From Alphaproteobacteria bacterium UBA3612 (GTDB lineage Bacteria > Pseudomonadota > Alphaproteobacteria > Sphingomonadales > Sphingomonadaceae): a stretch of DNA of 64,000 nucleotides. A program made the translations under genes and the position numbers. The stretch is taken from contig DFLT01000014.1 of the NCBI GenBank assembly GCA_002375465.1, positions 1 to 64,000 of the forward strand. The letters run 5' to 3'. The notes under the pieces are model-generated. The model saw only the letters and a list, made by a program, of their open reading frames with translations, ran no database searches and had not been told where the DNA came from. Positions within the stretch are counted from its first letter, which is position 1; each line of letters opens with the position of its first letter. Below are positions 25,450 through 36,242 of the stretch, piece after piece.

Positions 25450-26511
25450 ATGGATGACGTCAGCCCGCCGCTTGGCATCGTGGAAGGATATTTCGGCAAG
25501 CCCTGGTCGTGGGACGAGCGGGCGCATGTCGTGCGGACCCTTGCCCCCCATGGCTATTCGCGTTTCATCTATGCGCCGAAGGGCGACGCCCATTTGCGTC
25601 GTGACTGGACGGTACCCCACGATCCGTCGGAGGCGGCCGCCATCGGATCCTTTGCCAAACTATGCCAGCAATTGGGTGTCGAGTTCGGCATTGGTCTTAC
25701 CCCCTTCGAACTTCATGCTGACTGGAATGCCGCTGGCCGCCGCAAGCTGATCGAGCGGACGGGACGTCTGCTGGATCTGGGGGCGGTGCATATCGCCCTG
25801 TTGTTCGATGACATGCGCGGGGATTTTGCGGATCTGGCGGCGGTGCAGGCCGACATGGCCGCTGCCGTCGCGGAAACCCACCAGGTGCGGATGAGCATAT
25901 GTCCCAGCTATTATAGCGATGACCCCGTGCTGGACCGGGTGTTTGGCCATCGCCCGAAGAATTACCTGCAGGATCTGGGGCGAGGACTGCCGGACGAGGT
26001 GGGCTTGTTCTGGACGGGGCCGGAGGTTTGCAGCCGGGAGATTTCCGTGGGCCATATGGACCGCGTCGCGCGGCAGATGGGCCGAAAGCCGTTATTGTGG
26101 GATAATTACCCGGTGAATGACGGCCCGCGCATGTCGAACCATCTGCACCTGCGCGGATTTACCGGGCGCAGCGGGATAGGTGCCCTTTGTGCCGGCCATT
26201 TCATCAATCCGGCATTGCAGCCGAACCTGTCATTATTGCCGGCGGTGACGCTCGCCATGGCGTACCGACAGGGCGACACCTACGACTATCTGGCGGCGAC
26301 CCATGCCGCTGCAGCCCTTCTATATCCAAAGGATGTAGGCGATGCGCTGATGGCGGACCTGCTGAGCCTGCAGGATGCGGGCCGGGAAAGACTGAACCGC
26401 GAACGGCTGCTGCAAAAATATGCCGCGTTCGACCATCCCGCCGCGCAGGAAGTGCGACAGTTCCTGCAGGGATATTATTCGACGAGCGCCGAAGAGGTGC
26501 AAACGCAGTAA
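25450..26511 (+). CDS. GH84-type beta-N-acetylglucosaminidase
   Basis: 353 residues with no signal peptide. GIVEGYFGKPWSWDER (9-24) is the start of the GH84 barrel. YAPKGDAHLRRDW follows the 'Y.PK.D' pattern of that family, and LLFDDM holds the catalytic pair D120-D121 for substrate-assisted cleavage. Later, LLWDNYPVND matches the conserved WDN/YPV region. The protein is only the catalytic domain. GH84 enzymes remove N-acetylglucosamine from glycans or O-GlcNAc from proteins. The gene is followed after 29 bases by a DJ-1/PfpI gene on the same strand. Cytoplasmic location is inferred from the missing signal. Confidence 0.85.
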   Translation: MDDVSPPLGIVEGYFGKPWSWDERAHVVRTLAPHGYSRFIYAPKGDAHLRRDWTVPHDPSEAAAIGSFAKLCQQLGVEFGIGLTPFELHADWNAAGRRKLIERTGRLLDLGAVHIALLFDDMRGDFADLAAVQADMAAAVAETHQVRMSICPSYYSDDPVLDRVFGHRPKNYLQDLGRGLPDEVGLFWTGPEVCSREISVGHMDRVARQMGRKPLLWDNYPVNDGPRMSNHLHLRGFTGRSGIGALCAGHFINPALQPNLSLLPAVTLAMAYRQGDTYDYLAATHAAAALLYPKDVGDALMADLLSLQDAGRERLNRERLLQKYAAFDHPAAQEVRQFLQGYYSTSAEEVQTQ

Positions 26512-26540
26512 AACCACACGGCGAATAGGAGACGAGCTTC

Positions 26541-27242
26541 ATGGCCGACAGCTTCCACATCGGTTTCCTGCCCTACAACGGCATGACTCAATTGGACATG
26601 ACCGGTCCCGCTCAGGTGCTGGGGCGGATGCCGGGTGCCAGCCTGCATTTCGTCGGCAAGACGCGGGATCCCGTGATCGGCGATCTGACACTGGGGTTCG
26701 TCCCGACGGTCACGCTCGCCGACTGCCCCCGGCTGGATATGATCTGCGTTCCCGGCGGCTTTGGGTGCACTGAGGTCATGCGGGATGCGGCGGTGCTTGA
26801 CTGGCTGGGCGAGCGTGCGGAGACGGCTACATTAGTGACGAGCGTGTGCACCGGCTCCCTGATTCTGGCGGCGGCGGGTCTGTTGCGGGGGAAGCGCGCA
26901 GCATGTCATTGGGCGTGGCGCGACAGCCTTTCGCTGTTCGGCGCCATCCCGGTGGCTGAACGCGTGGTCGAGGATGGCAAGTTCATCACCGGCGGGGGCG
27001 TCACGGCGGGGATAGATTTCGGGTTTCGCATCATTGAGCGACTGAGGGGCCGCGATGTCGCGGAAATGGTACAATTGGCACTGGAATATGACCCGGCGCC
27101 GCTGGGTGGCGGAACGCCCGAGACTGCGCGCGCGGAAATTGTCGCCGCGACCAACGCAGCGATGACGGAACGGGGAATGTCGGAGCGCCTTGCAGATGTC
27201 GCGGCGATTGCGCGCGACGCTAACGCCCCTTCTTCTCCCTGA
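26541..27242 (+). CDS. DJ-1/PfpI family protein (isonitrile hydratase-like)
   Basis: 233 residues. The class I glutaminase-like fold is shown by ICVPGGFG and by the nucleophile elbow SVCTGSLILAAAGLL with C103. GYxxHW-type features (ACHWAWRDSL) and ITGGGVTAGIDFG follow, as in InhA-type isonitrile hydratases and the sensor half of GlxA-like AraC regulators. No DNA-binding domain is attached. The last 23 bases overlap the end of the convergent GGDEF-EAL gene. The substrate remains open. GGAGACGAG lies upstream of the ATG. Confidence 0.87.
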   Translation: MADSFHIGFLPYNGMTQLDMTGPAQVLGRMPGASLHFVGKTRDPVIGDLTLGFVPTVTLADCPRLDMICVPGGFGCTEVMRDAAVLDWLGERAETATLVTSVCTGSLILAAAGLLRGKRAACHWAWRDSLSLFGAIPVAERVVEDGKFITGGGVTAGIDFGFRIIERLRGRDVAEMVQLALEYDPAPLGGGTPETARAEIVAATNAAMTERGMSERLADVAAIARDANAPSSP

Positions 27243-28962
27243 GCCGCGCAACGAGGCCGTCGGCGTCGAGAGGGCGGGCGAAGAGGAAACCCTGACCGAC
27301 TTCGCAGCCGGCGAGTGCGAGCGCCTGCTTCTGTCCCTCCGTTTCGATTCCTTCCGCGACGGTGGTCATGTTGAGGGCGCGGGAAAGCGACAGGATGGCG
27401 CGGACGATGTTCTGACTGTCCGCCGATTCGAGCATGCCATCGACGAAACTGCGGTCGATCTTCAGAATATCGATGGGGAGCGTTTGCAGATAGCTGAGGG
27501 ATGAATAGCCGGTCCCGAAATCATCCATGGCAATCATGCAGCCGAGCGCCTTCAGCCGTGCGAAAACGTGGCGCGCCCGTTCGGGATTCCCGACAATGGC
27601 GCTTTCCGTCAGTTCGATCTTCAAGGCAGTGCCCGGCAGGCCCGAAGTGGCCAGGGCGGTTGAGACCGCTTCTACGATATCGTCGCGAAGCAACTGAACA
27701 CCGGACACATTTACGGCCAGGTGGATATTCTGCGCCTCCAACAGGTCGCCGCGGATCTTCGCCATTTGCGTGCAGGCCTCCTGCAGCGCCCAGCGCCCCA
27801 GGGGGACGATCAGGCCGCTCTCCTCGGCAATGGGAATGAACTCGTCGGGCGGGACGAGGCCACGTTTGGGGCATCTCCAGCGCGACAGTGCCTCCACCCC
27901 GCAAATCATGCCATCGCGCAAACTGACAAGAGGCTGGAAGGCGAGGCTAAGCTCTCCTGCGTCGAGTGCGCGGCGCAGATCCGTCTCCATGGCGAAGCGC
28001 GCGCGCGCCTTCGAATGGTCCTGCGCCTTGTAGAGTTCGACGCCGCTGGCACCCGCGTTGCGCGCCTGCGTCAGCGCGAAATGGGCGTCGCGCATCAGAT
28101 CCTCCATCTTCGTCGTTGACGAGATGGTGGTGGCGATCCCGATGGTGGCGCTGGCGTGCACCTCTCCGCCAGACAGCTGGAACGGGTCGACCAGTCGGCG
28201 TTGAACACGCGCAATGATGTCGCGGGTGTCCATTTCGTCCGTCAGGCCGGTCAGCAGCATGGCAAATTCGTCACCGCCCAGGCGGGCGAGGCGGTCCGAA
28301 CCGCGAATGCATGAACTGAGACGCCGCGCCAGCGCGATCAGGAATTCATCGCCGACGGTGTGGCCGAGGCTGTCATTGATACGTTTGAAGCGGTCGATGT
28401 TGAGAAGAAGAACCGCCACCTCCCTATCCTCGCGCTCTGTCAGAGCCGTTTCGACCAACTCGCTGAATTGAAGTCGGTTTGGCAAACCTGTCAGATCATC
28501 GCTGAGCATCGTCATGCGAAGATGGGATTCCGCCTTTATCTCACTGGAACGGTCGCGGACGCTGACCAGGACATATCCGGAGCGGACGGCCAGTTTTGCC
28601 GAGAAATAACGGTCCCGGCCCGTCGTTTCGTCCTCGGGTTTTACGGTCCAGGCGAGTTCGCCCGTCGGAACGGCACCCCCGGCCAGGCAGGAAGCTATGT
28701 AGCGAAGAAGGATCCGACATTCGTTGAGCAGCGGCACTTCCGGAATTGGCACACCAGTCAGGCTCTGCGCCGACCGATTTGCCCAGCGGGTGAACGTAAC
28801 ATTCACTTCCGAGCAGACGGGTGTACCGCCGCTGCCCGTGCGGAACAGCAAAAGGCCGAAGGGGAGGGCGTCCGCAACGTCGCGGTCAGCAAGTGTCAGA
28901 CCCGCTTCGGGTGCGGGCGCATCCAATTGCGCCAATCCGCCTCTTATCAGTGCACCTGCCAT
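27220..28962 (-). CDS. GGDEF-EAL cyclic-di-GMP enzyme with PAS-like head
   Basis: 580 residues. The first 150 look like a PAS-type sensor (FGLLLFRT to YVLVSVRDRS). A GGDEF domain carries LGGDEF intact (about 228-233) with DDLTGLPNR. An EAL domain follows with VEALSRW, IELTESAI and DDFGTGYSSLSYL, all residues needed for phosphodiesterase activity being visible. Which activity dominates cannot be told. The fold acts in the cytoplasm; no membrane helix is present, so it senses an internal signal or a partner. It overlaps the DJ-1/PfpI gene tail-to-tail. Confidence 0.92.
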   Translation of the reverse strand: MAGALIRGGLAQLDAPAPEAGLTLADRDVADALPFGLLLFRTGSGGTPVCSEVNVTFTRWANRSAQSLTGVPIPEVPLLNECRILLRYIASCLAGGAVPTGELAWTVKPEDETTGRDRYFSAKLAVRSGYVLVSVRDRSSEIKAESHLRMTMLSDDLTGLPNRLQFSELVETALTEREDREVAVLLLNIDRFKRINDSLGHTVGDEFLIALARRLSSCIRGSDRLARLGGDEFAMLLTGLTDEMDTRDIIARVQRRLVDPFQLSGGEVHASATIGIATTISSTTKMEDLMRDAHFALTQARNAGASGVELYKAQDHSKARARFAMETDLRRALDAGELSLAFQPLVSLRDGMICGVEALSRWRCPKRGLVPPDEFIPIAEESGLIVPLGRWALQEACTQMAKIRGDLLEAQNIHLAVNVSGVQLLRDDIVEAVSTALATSGLPGTALKIELTESAIVGNPERARHVFARLKALGCMIAMDDFGTGYSSLSYLQTLPIDILKIDRSFVDGMLESADSQNIVRAILSLSRALNMTTVAEGIETEGQKQALALAGCEVGQGFLFARPLDADGLVARLREKKGR

Positions 28963-29014
28963 TGCACCCGCCTAGCCCGCCGGCGCTTAAGAACGCGTTA
29001 CCTTTAAGGCCGCG

Positions 29015-31282
<2,268 letters not shown>

Positions 31283-31288
31283 AACGCC

Positions 31289-32023
31289 CTAGAACCGCTT
31301 CTGGAGCTGCACGTCAACGCGCGTCCTCGCCAAAAGCGTCTTTTCCGCACGATGCGGGGGCAAAAGATCGCGTTCGATGAAGTGCCGGGTGATGCGTAAG
31401 GCTGCAAGAATGTCGTCTCCGCCCGTGGCGGCGGCGGGATCCTTCATGAAGGCGGGCAGGGCGAACAGGCGGGTTTTGTACGCCGCGCCAGCACTGGCGC
31501 TGACGGCCCGGCCGGATTTGGGCGAAAGATAGATCAGATCGTCGCAATCTCCCGTCGCCGCACAGCTGTCCAGATCGAGCCTGAAACCCAGATCGCGAAG
31601 CAGCTTGAGTTCGAAACGAGCGAGCGCTTGCCCCATTTGCAAAGCGTCGGCGTCGGCCTCCATCAGAGCCAGGCAAGCGACCAGCGCCTCGTAAAGCTCA
31701 GCAAAGGCTTCCCCCTCAGGCAGGGCGTCGGCCACCAGCATGGTGAGCCACTCGGTAAGCGACAATGTAAGGGGGTGGAGGGCCAGCGCGGCACGGCTGG
31801 CCATCAGCTCTATCCGTGCTGTCGCGAGCTGGGTCTCGCCGCGGCTGTCGAGCTGCGCCATCACCATATTGCCAGCCGACAGAAGCGGTTTGGACTTTCG
31901 CGACCGGCCGCCATGGACATAGGCGGCGATCAGGCCGTTGGTTTCCGTCAGCATGCGTATGACCGCGCCATGCTCGCCATGCGCGCGGGCGGTCAACATG
32001 ATGGCGTTAGTGGTCAGATGCAT
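31289..32023 (-). CDS. recO: DNA repair protein RecO
   Basis: 244 residues, usual length. An OB-fold at the N-terminus (AIMLTARAHGEHGAVIRMLT, then GLIAAYVHGG) is followed by a helical domain and a zinc-like loop with only two visible cysteines (LDSCAATGDCDD), as in many proteobacterial RecO. The protein helps load RecA on gapped DNA with RecR. It starts 53 bases after era on the same strand and ends 6 bases before parC, so era-recO-parC may be one unit. GLIYLSP and ITRHFIERDL at the end agree with the family. Confidence 0.92.
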   Translation of the reverse strand: MHLTTNAIMLTARAHGEHGAVIRMLTETNGLIAAYVHGGRSRKSKPLLSAGNMVMAQLDSRGETQLATARIELMASRAALALHPLTLSLTEWLTMLVADALPEGEAFAELYEALVACLALMEADADALQMGQALARFELKLLRDLGFRLDLDSCAATGDCDDLIYLSPKSGRAVSASAGAAYKTRLFALPAFMKDPAAATGGDDILAALRITRHFIERDLLPPHRAEKTLLARTRVDVQLQKRF

Positions 32024-32076
32024 GGCTGGCGACCGCTTCGGCTATCCACCGGACACGACGAAAGACGCCCCCATGG

Positions 32077-32979
32077 TCACTTCGTCCAATCGAGTCCCAT
32101 CTGGTCGTAGCTTTCGCGACTGTCCGCCCAGTCTTCCTTTACCTTCACGGTCAGGAAGAGATGCACGCGTTCGCCGAGAATATCTTCAAGTTCGGCGCGG
32201 GATTCCGATCCGATCTGCTTCACGCGCGCGCCGCCCTTGCCCAGAACGATGCCCTTCTGGCTTTCCCGTTCGACCAGGATCGTCTGGTGGATGGAAATGC
32301 CGTTCGGTCCCTCGGTCCAGCTCTCCGTCTCCACGGTGGAGGCATAGGGCACCTCCTGATAAAGTTGCAGGAACAGCTTTTCTCGCGTGATTTCGGCGGC
32401 AAGCAGGCGGCTGGTGATGTTGGACACCTGATTTTCAGGGAAGTGCCACGGCTCCCGCGGCATCGCCGCCGACAGCGTTTTCTTTATGTCGTCAATGCCG
32501 TCGCCGGTTTCGGCGGACACCATGAAGGTTTCGACGAACGGGATCTTTGCATTCAACTGCTGTGCAAGCGGCAGCAGGCCGTGCTTCGATGCGATGTCCA
32601 CCTTTGTCAGCGCCAGCATCTGCGGTTCGTTCCGTTTGGCGAGCGTTTCCATGATCGCCTCGACGTCATCCGTCATGCCGCGCTTTGCGTCGACCAGCAT
32701 CAGGACGATATCCGCGCCGGACGTCCCCTCCCACGCCGCGTTTACCATCGCGCGTTCCAGCCGTTTTTTCGGCGCAAAGATACCTGGCGTGTCGACCAGA
32801 ATGACCTGCACGTTCCGGTCGATGGCAATGCCCATCAGGCGGGCACGGGTGGTTTGAACCTTTGGGCTGACGATGGCGACCTTCTGACCCACCAGCGTGT
32901 TTACGAGGGTCGATTTACCCGCATTAGGGGCCCCGACGACGGCCACGACGCCGCAACGCTGTTCGGTCTCGCTGTTCAT
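32077..32979 (-). CDS. era: GTPase Era
   Basis: 300 residues from the ATG at 32979, which overlaps the rnc stop in ATGA; upstream reading in this frame runs into rnc and is not used. GTPase motifs are GAPNAGKST (G1), a switch with TTRARLMG, DTPG (G3) and TKVD (G4). A KH domain at the C-terminus includes ILVERESQKGIVLGKGG. Era binds the 3' end of 16S rRNA and is needed for 30S assembly. The lepB-rnc-era order with 4-base overlaps is a classic bacterial operon. Confidence 0.96.
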   Translation of the reverse strand: MNSETEQRCGVVAVVGAPNAGKSTLVNTLVGQKVAIVSPKVQTTRARLMGIAIDRNVQVILVDTPGIFAPKKRLERAMVNAAWEGTSGADIVLMLVDAKRGMTDDVEAIMETLAKRNEPQMLALTKVDIASKHGLLPLAQQLNAKIPFVETFMVSAETGDGIDDIKKTLSAAMPREPWHFPENQVSNITSRLLAAEITREKLFLQLYQEVPYASTVETESWTEGPNGISIHQTILVERESQKGIVLGKGGARVKQIGSESRAELEDILGERVHLFLTVKVKEDWADSRESYDQMGLDWTK

Positions 32980-33650
32980 AGTGCGCCTTCTCGATTCAAC
33001 ATTGCGAGCGCGGCTGCCTTCTCCGCCTCCTGTTTGCTTGACCCTTGCGCCTCTACGGGCTCGACGCCGCGCACTGCAACCTCGACGCGAAAGCTGGGCG
33101 CGTGATCCGGCCCCTCCCGCCATGTCACCCGATAGGTCGGCAGCGGACGGCCGCGACCCTGCGCCCATTCCTGCAATTGCGATTTGGGGTCGCGGGGTGG
33201 CGCCTTGTCCTCCCCGATCCTGCCCGTCCACTGTCTGCGGACGAATGCCGTCGCGGCGGGCATGCCGCCGTCCAGATAAAGGGCGCCGATCAGCGCCTCG
33301 CACACGTCGCCCAGAAGATTGTCGGACTGGTGTACACCCGCATTGCGGGCCGAAGCGTCGATCAGGACATGGTCGGCCGCACCGATCTGGCGGGCCACGG
33401 CAGCGCAGCTTTTCTTGTCGACGAGCGTCGCGAAACGGCGGGCCATGTCACGCTCGGATTCGTGGAAATCCCGATACAGCCATTCGGCCATCACACAGCC
33501 GAGGACGCGGTCGCCGAGAAATTCCAGCCTTTCATAATTGTCGCCGCGCCCGCTGCCGCCGCTGGAATGGGTGAGGGCGGTACGGACGAGGTCGGGATTT
33601 GTGAACCTGTGGTCCAATTCGCGCTCCGCCCATTTGGCCAGCGCGTTCAC
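32976..33650 (-). CDS. rnc: ribonuclease III
   Basis: 224 residues. The signature ERLEFLGDRVLG contains the catalytic acidic residues, and DVCEALIGALYLDGG holds the second set. A double-stranded RNA binding domain follows (SQLQEWAQGRGRPLPTYRV to SSKQEAEKAAALAML). The start is GTG at 33650, overlapping the lepB stop (GTGA), and the gene ends overlapping era (ATGA). The enzyme cuts rRNA precursors and structured RNAs. The start is fixed by the overlap. Confidence 0.95.
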   Translation of the reverse strand: MNALAKWAERELDHRFTNPDLVRTALTHSSGGSGRGDNYERLEFLGDRVLGCVMAEWLYRDFHESERDMARRFATLVDKKSCAAVARQIGAADHVLIDASARNAGVHQSDNLLGDVCEALIGALYLDGGMPAATAFVRRQWTGRIGEDKAPPRDPKSQLQEWAQGRGRPLPTYRVTWREGPDHAPSFRVEVAVRGVEPVEAQGSSKQEAEKAAALAMLNREGAL

Positions 33651-34453
33651 AGGCGGCGGCCGATGCGATCGAAGCGCACCGCCGCGATCCAGCTGCCCGG
33701 ATCATCAAGCCGAGCGGAACCGTCCAACGAGAGAAAGGAAATGCTGGCGCGCCCGACAAGGTTCTGCAGCGGCACCATGCCGAACCCCTGCGGTGCGCGG
33801 CTGTCCTCGCTATTGTCGCGATTGTCACCCATTACGAACAGGCTGTTATCGGGGACGATGAAGGTGTCGGTATCATCTAGGGCGGCCATGTAGGGGCCAT
33901 GCAGTGTGCGGATCGGCCCATGCCCGGGCAGTTCCTCGACATACTGCCGAAAAACGCATTCGTCGCCGACCTGACGGCCTGCCTCGCAGCGGGTGTTGGG
34001 AGAGATGGGTACGACGCTGTCCGCAATGCGCCGCCGCGGTACGGGCTCGTCGTTCAGAAAGAGAACGCCTTCCGCCATCCTGATTTGGTCGCCGGGAAGT
34101 CCGATGACCCGCTTCACGAAGTTCATTTCGCCACCTGCGGGATCCGTGAAGACAATGACGTCGCCGCGGCTGGGCAGGGTCGCACCGATGCGGCCCTCTA
34201 TCGGCGCAATTCGAAAGGGGAATGACGCGCGGCTATAGCCATAGGGGTATTTCGCCACGAGAATGAAATCGCCCGCCATCAATGTCGGCTGCATGGACGC
34301 AGACGGGATCGAAAAGGGCTCCGCCACAAATGTCCGTACGCCGAGGGCCAAGAGCACGGCCAGAAGGATCGTGCGCAGCGCCGCCAGCCATGTCGGCGCG
34401 CGGCTGATCCTTTGCGAAGTTGCAGTGTCCAGGGTGAGGGGCGCGGTCATCAT
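33647..34453 (-). CDS. lepB: signal peptidase I
   Basis: 268 residues from the ATG at 34453; a GTG at 34465 would add four. One membrane helix (TILLAVLLALGVRTFV) is followed by the catalytic Ser53 in SIPSASMQPTL and Lys114 in NFVKRVIGLPGD. GDNRDNSEDSR is the conserved box E. The enzyme removes signal peptides at the outer face of the inner membrane. It is the first gene of the lepB-rnc-era unit and diverges from pgi across 69 bases, which must hold both promoters. LepB substrates in this window include the many secreted copper proteins. Confidence 0.95.
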   Translation of the reverse strand: MMTAPLTLDTATSQRISRAPTWLAALRTILLAVLLALGVRTFVAEPFSIPSASMQPTLMAGDFILVAKYPYGYSRASFPFRIAPIEGRIGATLPSRGDVIVFTDPAGGEMNFVKRVIGLPGDQIRMAEGVLFLNDEPVPRRRIADSVVPISPNTRCEAGRQVGDECVFRQYVEELPGHGPIRTLHGPYMAALDDTDTFIVPDNSLFVMGDNRDNSEDSRAPQGFGMVPLQNLVGRASISFLSLDGSARLDDPGSWIAAVRFDRIGRRL

Positions 34454-34522
34454 TCGTCTTGGCACTTTTCAGTGCGCCGTAACAGTGTCAAGCGAGGCGC
34501 GTTCTTTCGAAAGGCGATATCG

Positions 34523-36049
34523 ATGAAGACTGAATGGCAGGCGGTTGAAGAGGCGGCACAGGCGGCACAGGCATCCGCGCTGGTTTCAAAATTCGATGAG
34601 GAAAAGAGCCGACTGCAGCGCCTGACGTTCGATGTGGCCGACATGCATTTCGACCTTTCTAGGACGCATCTCGATATTGGCGTGGTCGATGCTTTCCTGG
34701 CGCTGGCCAAGCAGACTGATTTTCAGGGCCTGCGCGCGCGCCTTCTGTCGGGAGACACGGTGAATCCCACCGAAGGCCGGGCAGCCTCTCACACGGCGGA
34801 GCGTGGCATGGGCGCGGAGGCAGACGTCCACGCCGCCGACGAGGCCCGCCGGCAGATGCGCGCGCTATATGACCGGATCGAGGGCGGCGCGTTCGGTGAC
34901 GTCCGTCACATCATCCATATCGGCATAGGGGGCTCGTTTCTGGGGCCCGCGCTTGTGATCGACGCGCTGTTGCCGAAGGAGCCGCGCTATGACGTGCAGA
35001 TCGTCAGCAATATCGACGCGCGCGCCCTGGAACGCGCGCTGATGCATGTTGACCGCACCCGTACATTGATCGTGACGGCGTCTAAAAGTTTTACGACGCT
35101 TGAAACGATGATGAACACCGAGAGCGCGTTGAAGGCGCTGGGGCAGGACGCGAAATCGCGCCTGATCGCGGTCACTGCCGCCCCCGACAAGGCGACAGAA
35201 TTTGGCGTGGACGCCGCAAACGTCCTTCCCTTCGCAGAGACGGTCGGTGGGCGCTATTCCTTGTGGACTGGCGTTGGCCTTGCCGCCGCGCTTGCGCTTG
35301 GCTGGGAGGAATATGAGGCGCTGCTGTCCGGTGCGGCAGCAATGGATCGTCATTTCGCTGACGCCGACCTGACCGAAAACGTACCCTTCGTGGCGGCGTG
35401 CATGGACCTGCTTTATGCGAGTGTCATCGGGGCGGAAACGCGCGCCGTCTTTGCCTATGACGAGCGACTGGCTTTGTTGCCGCCCTTTCTGCAGCAATTG
35501 GAAACCGAATCGAACGGCAAGCGCGTCGACCGGGACGGCGAGACGCTTGAAAGGGGTAGCGCGCCCGTAGTGTGGGGCGGCGTCGGCACCGATGCGCAGC
35601 ATGCCGTGTTCCAGATGCTGCATCAGGGCACGCACCTGATCCCGACCGAATTCCTGGCGGTGAAGGAGCCGGGCCATTCCATCGGCGGCGATCACCATGC
35701 CCAGCTTCTTGCCAATTGTATCGCACAAGGGGCGGCGTTGTTGCGCGGGCGCAGCTTCGAAGAAGCGAAGGCGAAGGGTGCCGACGATGCACTGGCGCAT
35801 GCCAAGACGTTTCCCGGAGACAAGCCGTCCTCGACGATTCTGCTCGATCGCCTCGACGCGCGTACGCTCGGCGCACTGCTCTCCTTTTACGAGCACCGCA
35901 CATTTGCTTTTGGTGCCCTGCTTGGCATCAACAGTTTTGATCAGATGGGGGTCGAACTGGGCAAGGATGTCGCCCGTGCAATCGCCGACGGAGATTTGGG
36001 CGATCTCGACCCGTCGAGCCGGGACCTACTGACGCGGGTTGGGCTGTAG
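34523..36049 (+). CDS. pgi: glucose-6-phosphate isomerase
   Basis: 508 residues from the ATG at 34523 (AAGGCG upstream); an open frame to 34412 overlaps lepB and is not used. The family pattern is clear: HIGIGGSFLGPAL, TASKSFTTLETMMN, VGGRYSLWTGVGL, and near the end EPGHSIGGDHHAQLLAN. FDQMGVELGKDVA at the C-terminus completes the signature. It is slightly shorter than the E. coli enzyme, with the N-terminal part reduced. The enzyme interconverts glucose-6-phosphate and fructose-6-phosphate in the cytoplasm. It is probably transcribed alone. Confidence 0.95.
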   Translation: MKTEWQAVEEAAQAAQASALVSKFDEEKSRLQRLTFDVADMHFDLSRTHLDIGVVDAFLALAKQTDFQGLRARLLSGDTVNPTEGRAASHTAERGMGAEADVHAADEARRQMRALYDRIEGGAFGDVRHIIHIGIGGSFLGPALVIDALLPKEPRYDVQIVSNIDARALERALMHVDRTRTLIVTASKSFTTLETMMNTESALKALGQDAKSRLIAVTAAPDKATEFGVDAANVLPFAETVGGRYSLWTGVGLAAALALGWEEYEALLSGAAAMDRHFADADLTENVPFVAACMDLLYASVIGAETRAVFAYDERLALLPPFLQQLETESNGKRVDRDGETLERGSAPVVWGGVGTDAQHAVFQMLHQGTHLIPTEFLAVKEPGHSIGGDHHAQLLANCIAQGAALLRGRSFEEAKAKGADDALAHAKTFPGDKPSSTILLDRLDARTLGALLSFYEHRTFAFGALLGINSFDQMGVELGKDVARAIADGDLGDLDPSSRDLLTRVGL

Positions 36050-36056
36050 CGGACGC

Positions 36057-36078
36057 GCCGGGAAGGGTCGGGCCCGGC
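36057..36078 (+). terminator. possible terminator hairpin after pgi
   Basis: GCCGGG (36057-36062) and CCCGGC (36073-36078) form a 6-base stem with a 10-base loop, just after the pgi stop. No T run follows, so termination here is uncertain. Confidence 0.35.
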
Positions 36079-36242
36079 AATTAGGTGCAATTACCCCTGC
36101 CCAGCGGGGGGGATTTGCCGAGGATCCGCACTCCAGGCCTTGCATTGGCAGCCAATTGAAAAGTCGCTGCCACCTTGTTGCGCTGCACAAATGCCTATAT
36201 GGGAGCATTCGATACTTTCCCATATTCTAGGATGCCCCGCCC

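Noticed and set aside
25351..25620. N-terminal extension of the periplasmic protein at 24619-25350
   Set aside because: The extension overlaps the divergent GH84 gene, and a clean signal peptide begins at the ATG at 25350.
32980..33303. N-terminal extension of Era
   Set aside because: It lies wholly inside rnc; the ATGA overlap gives the natural start.
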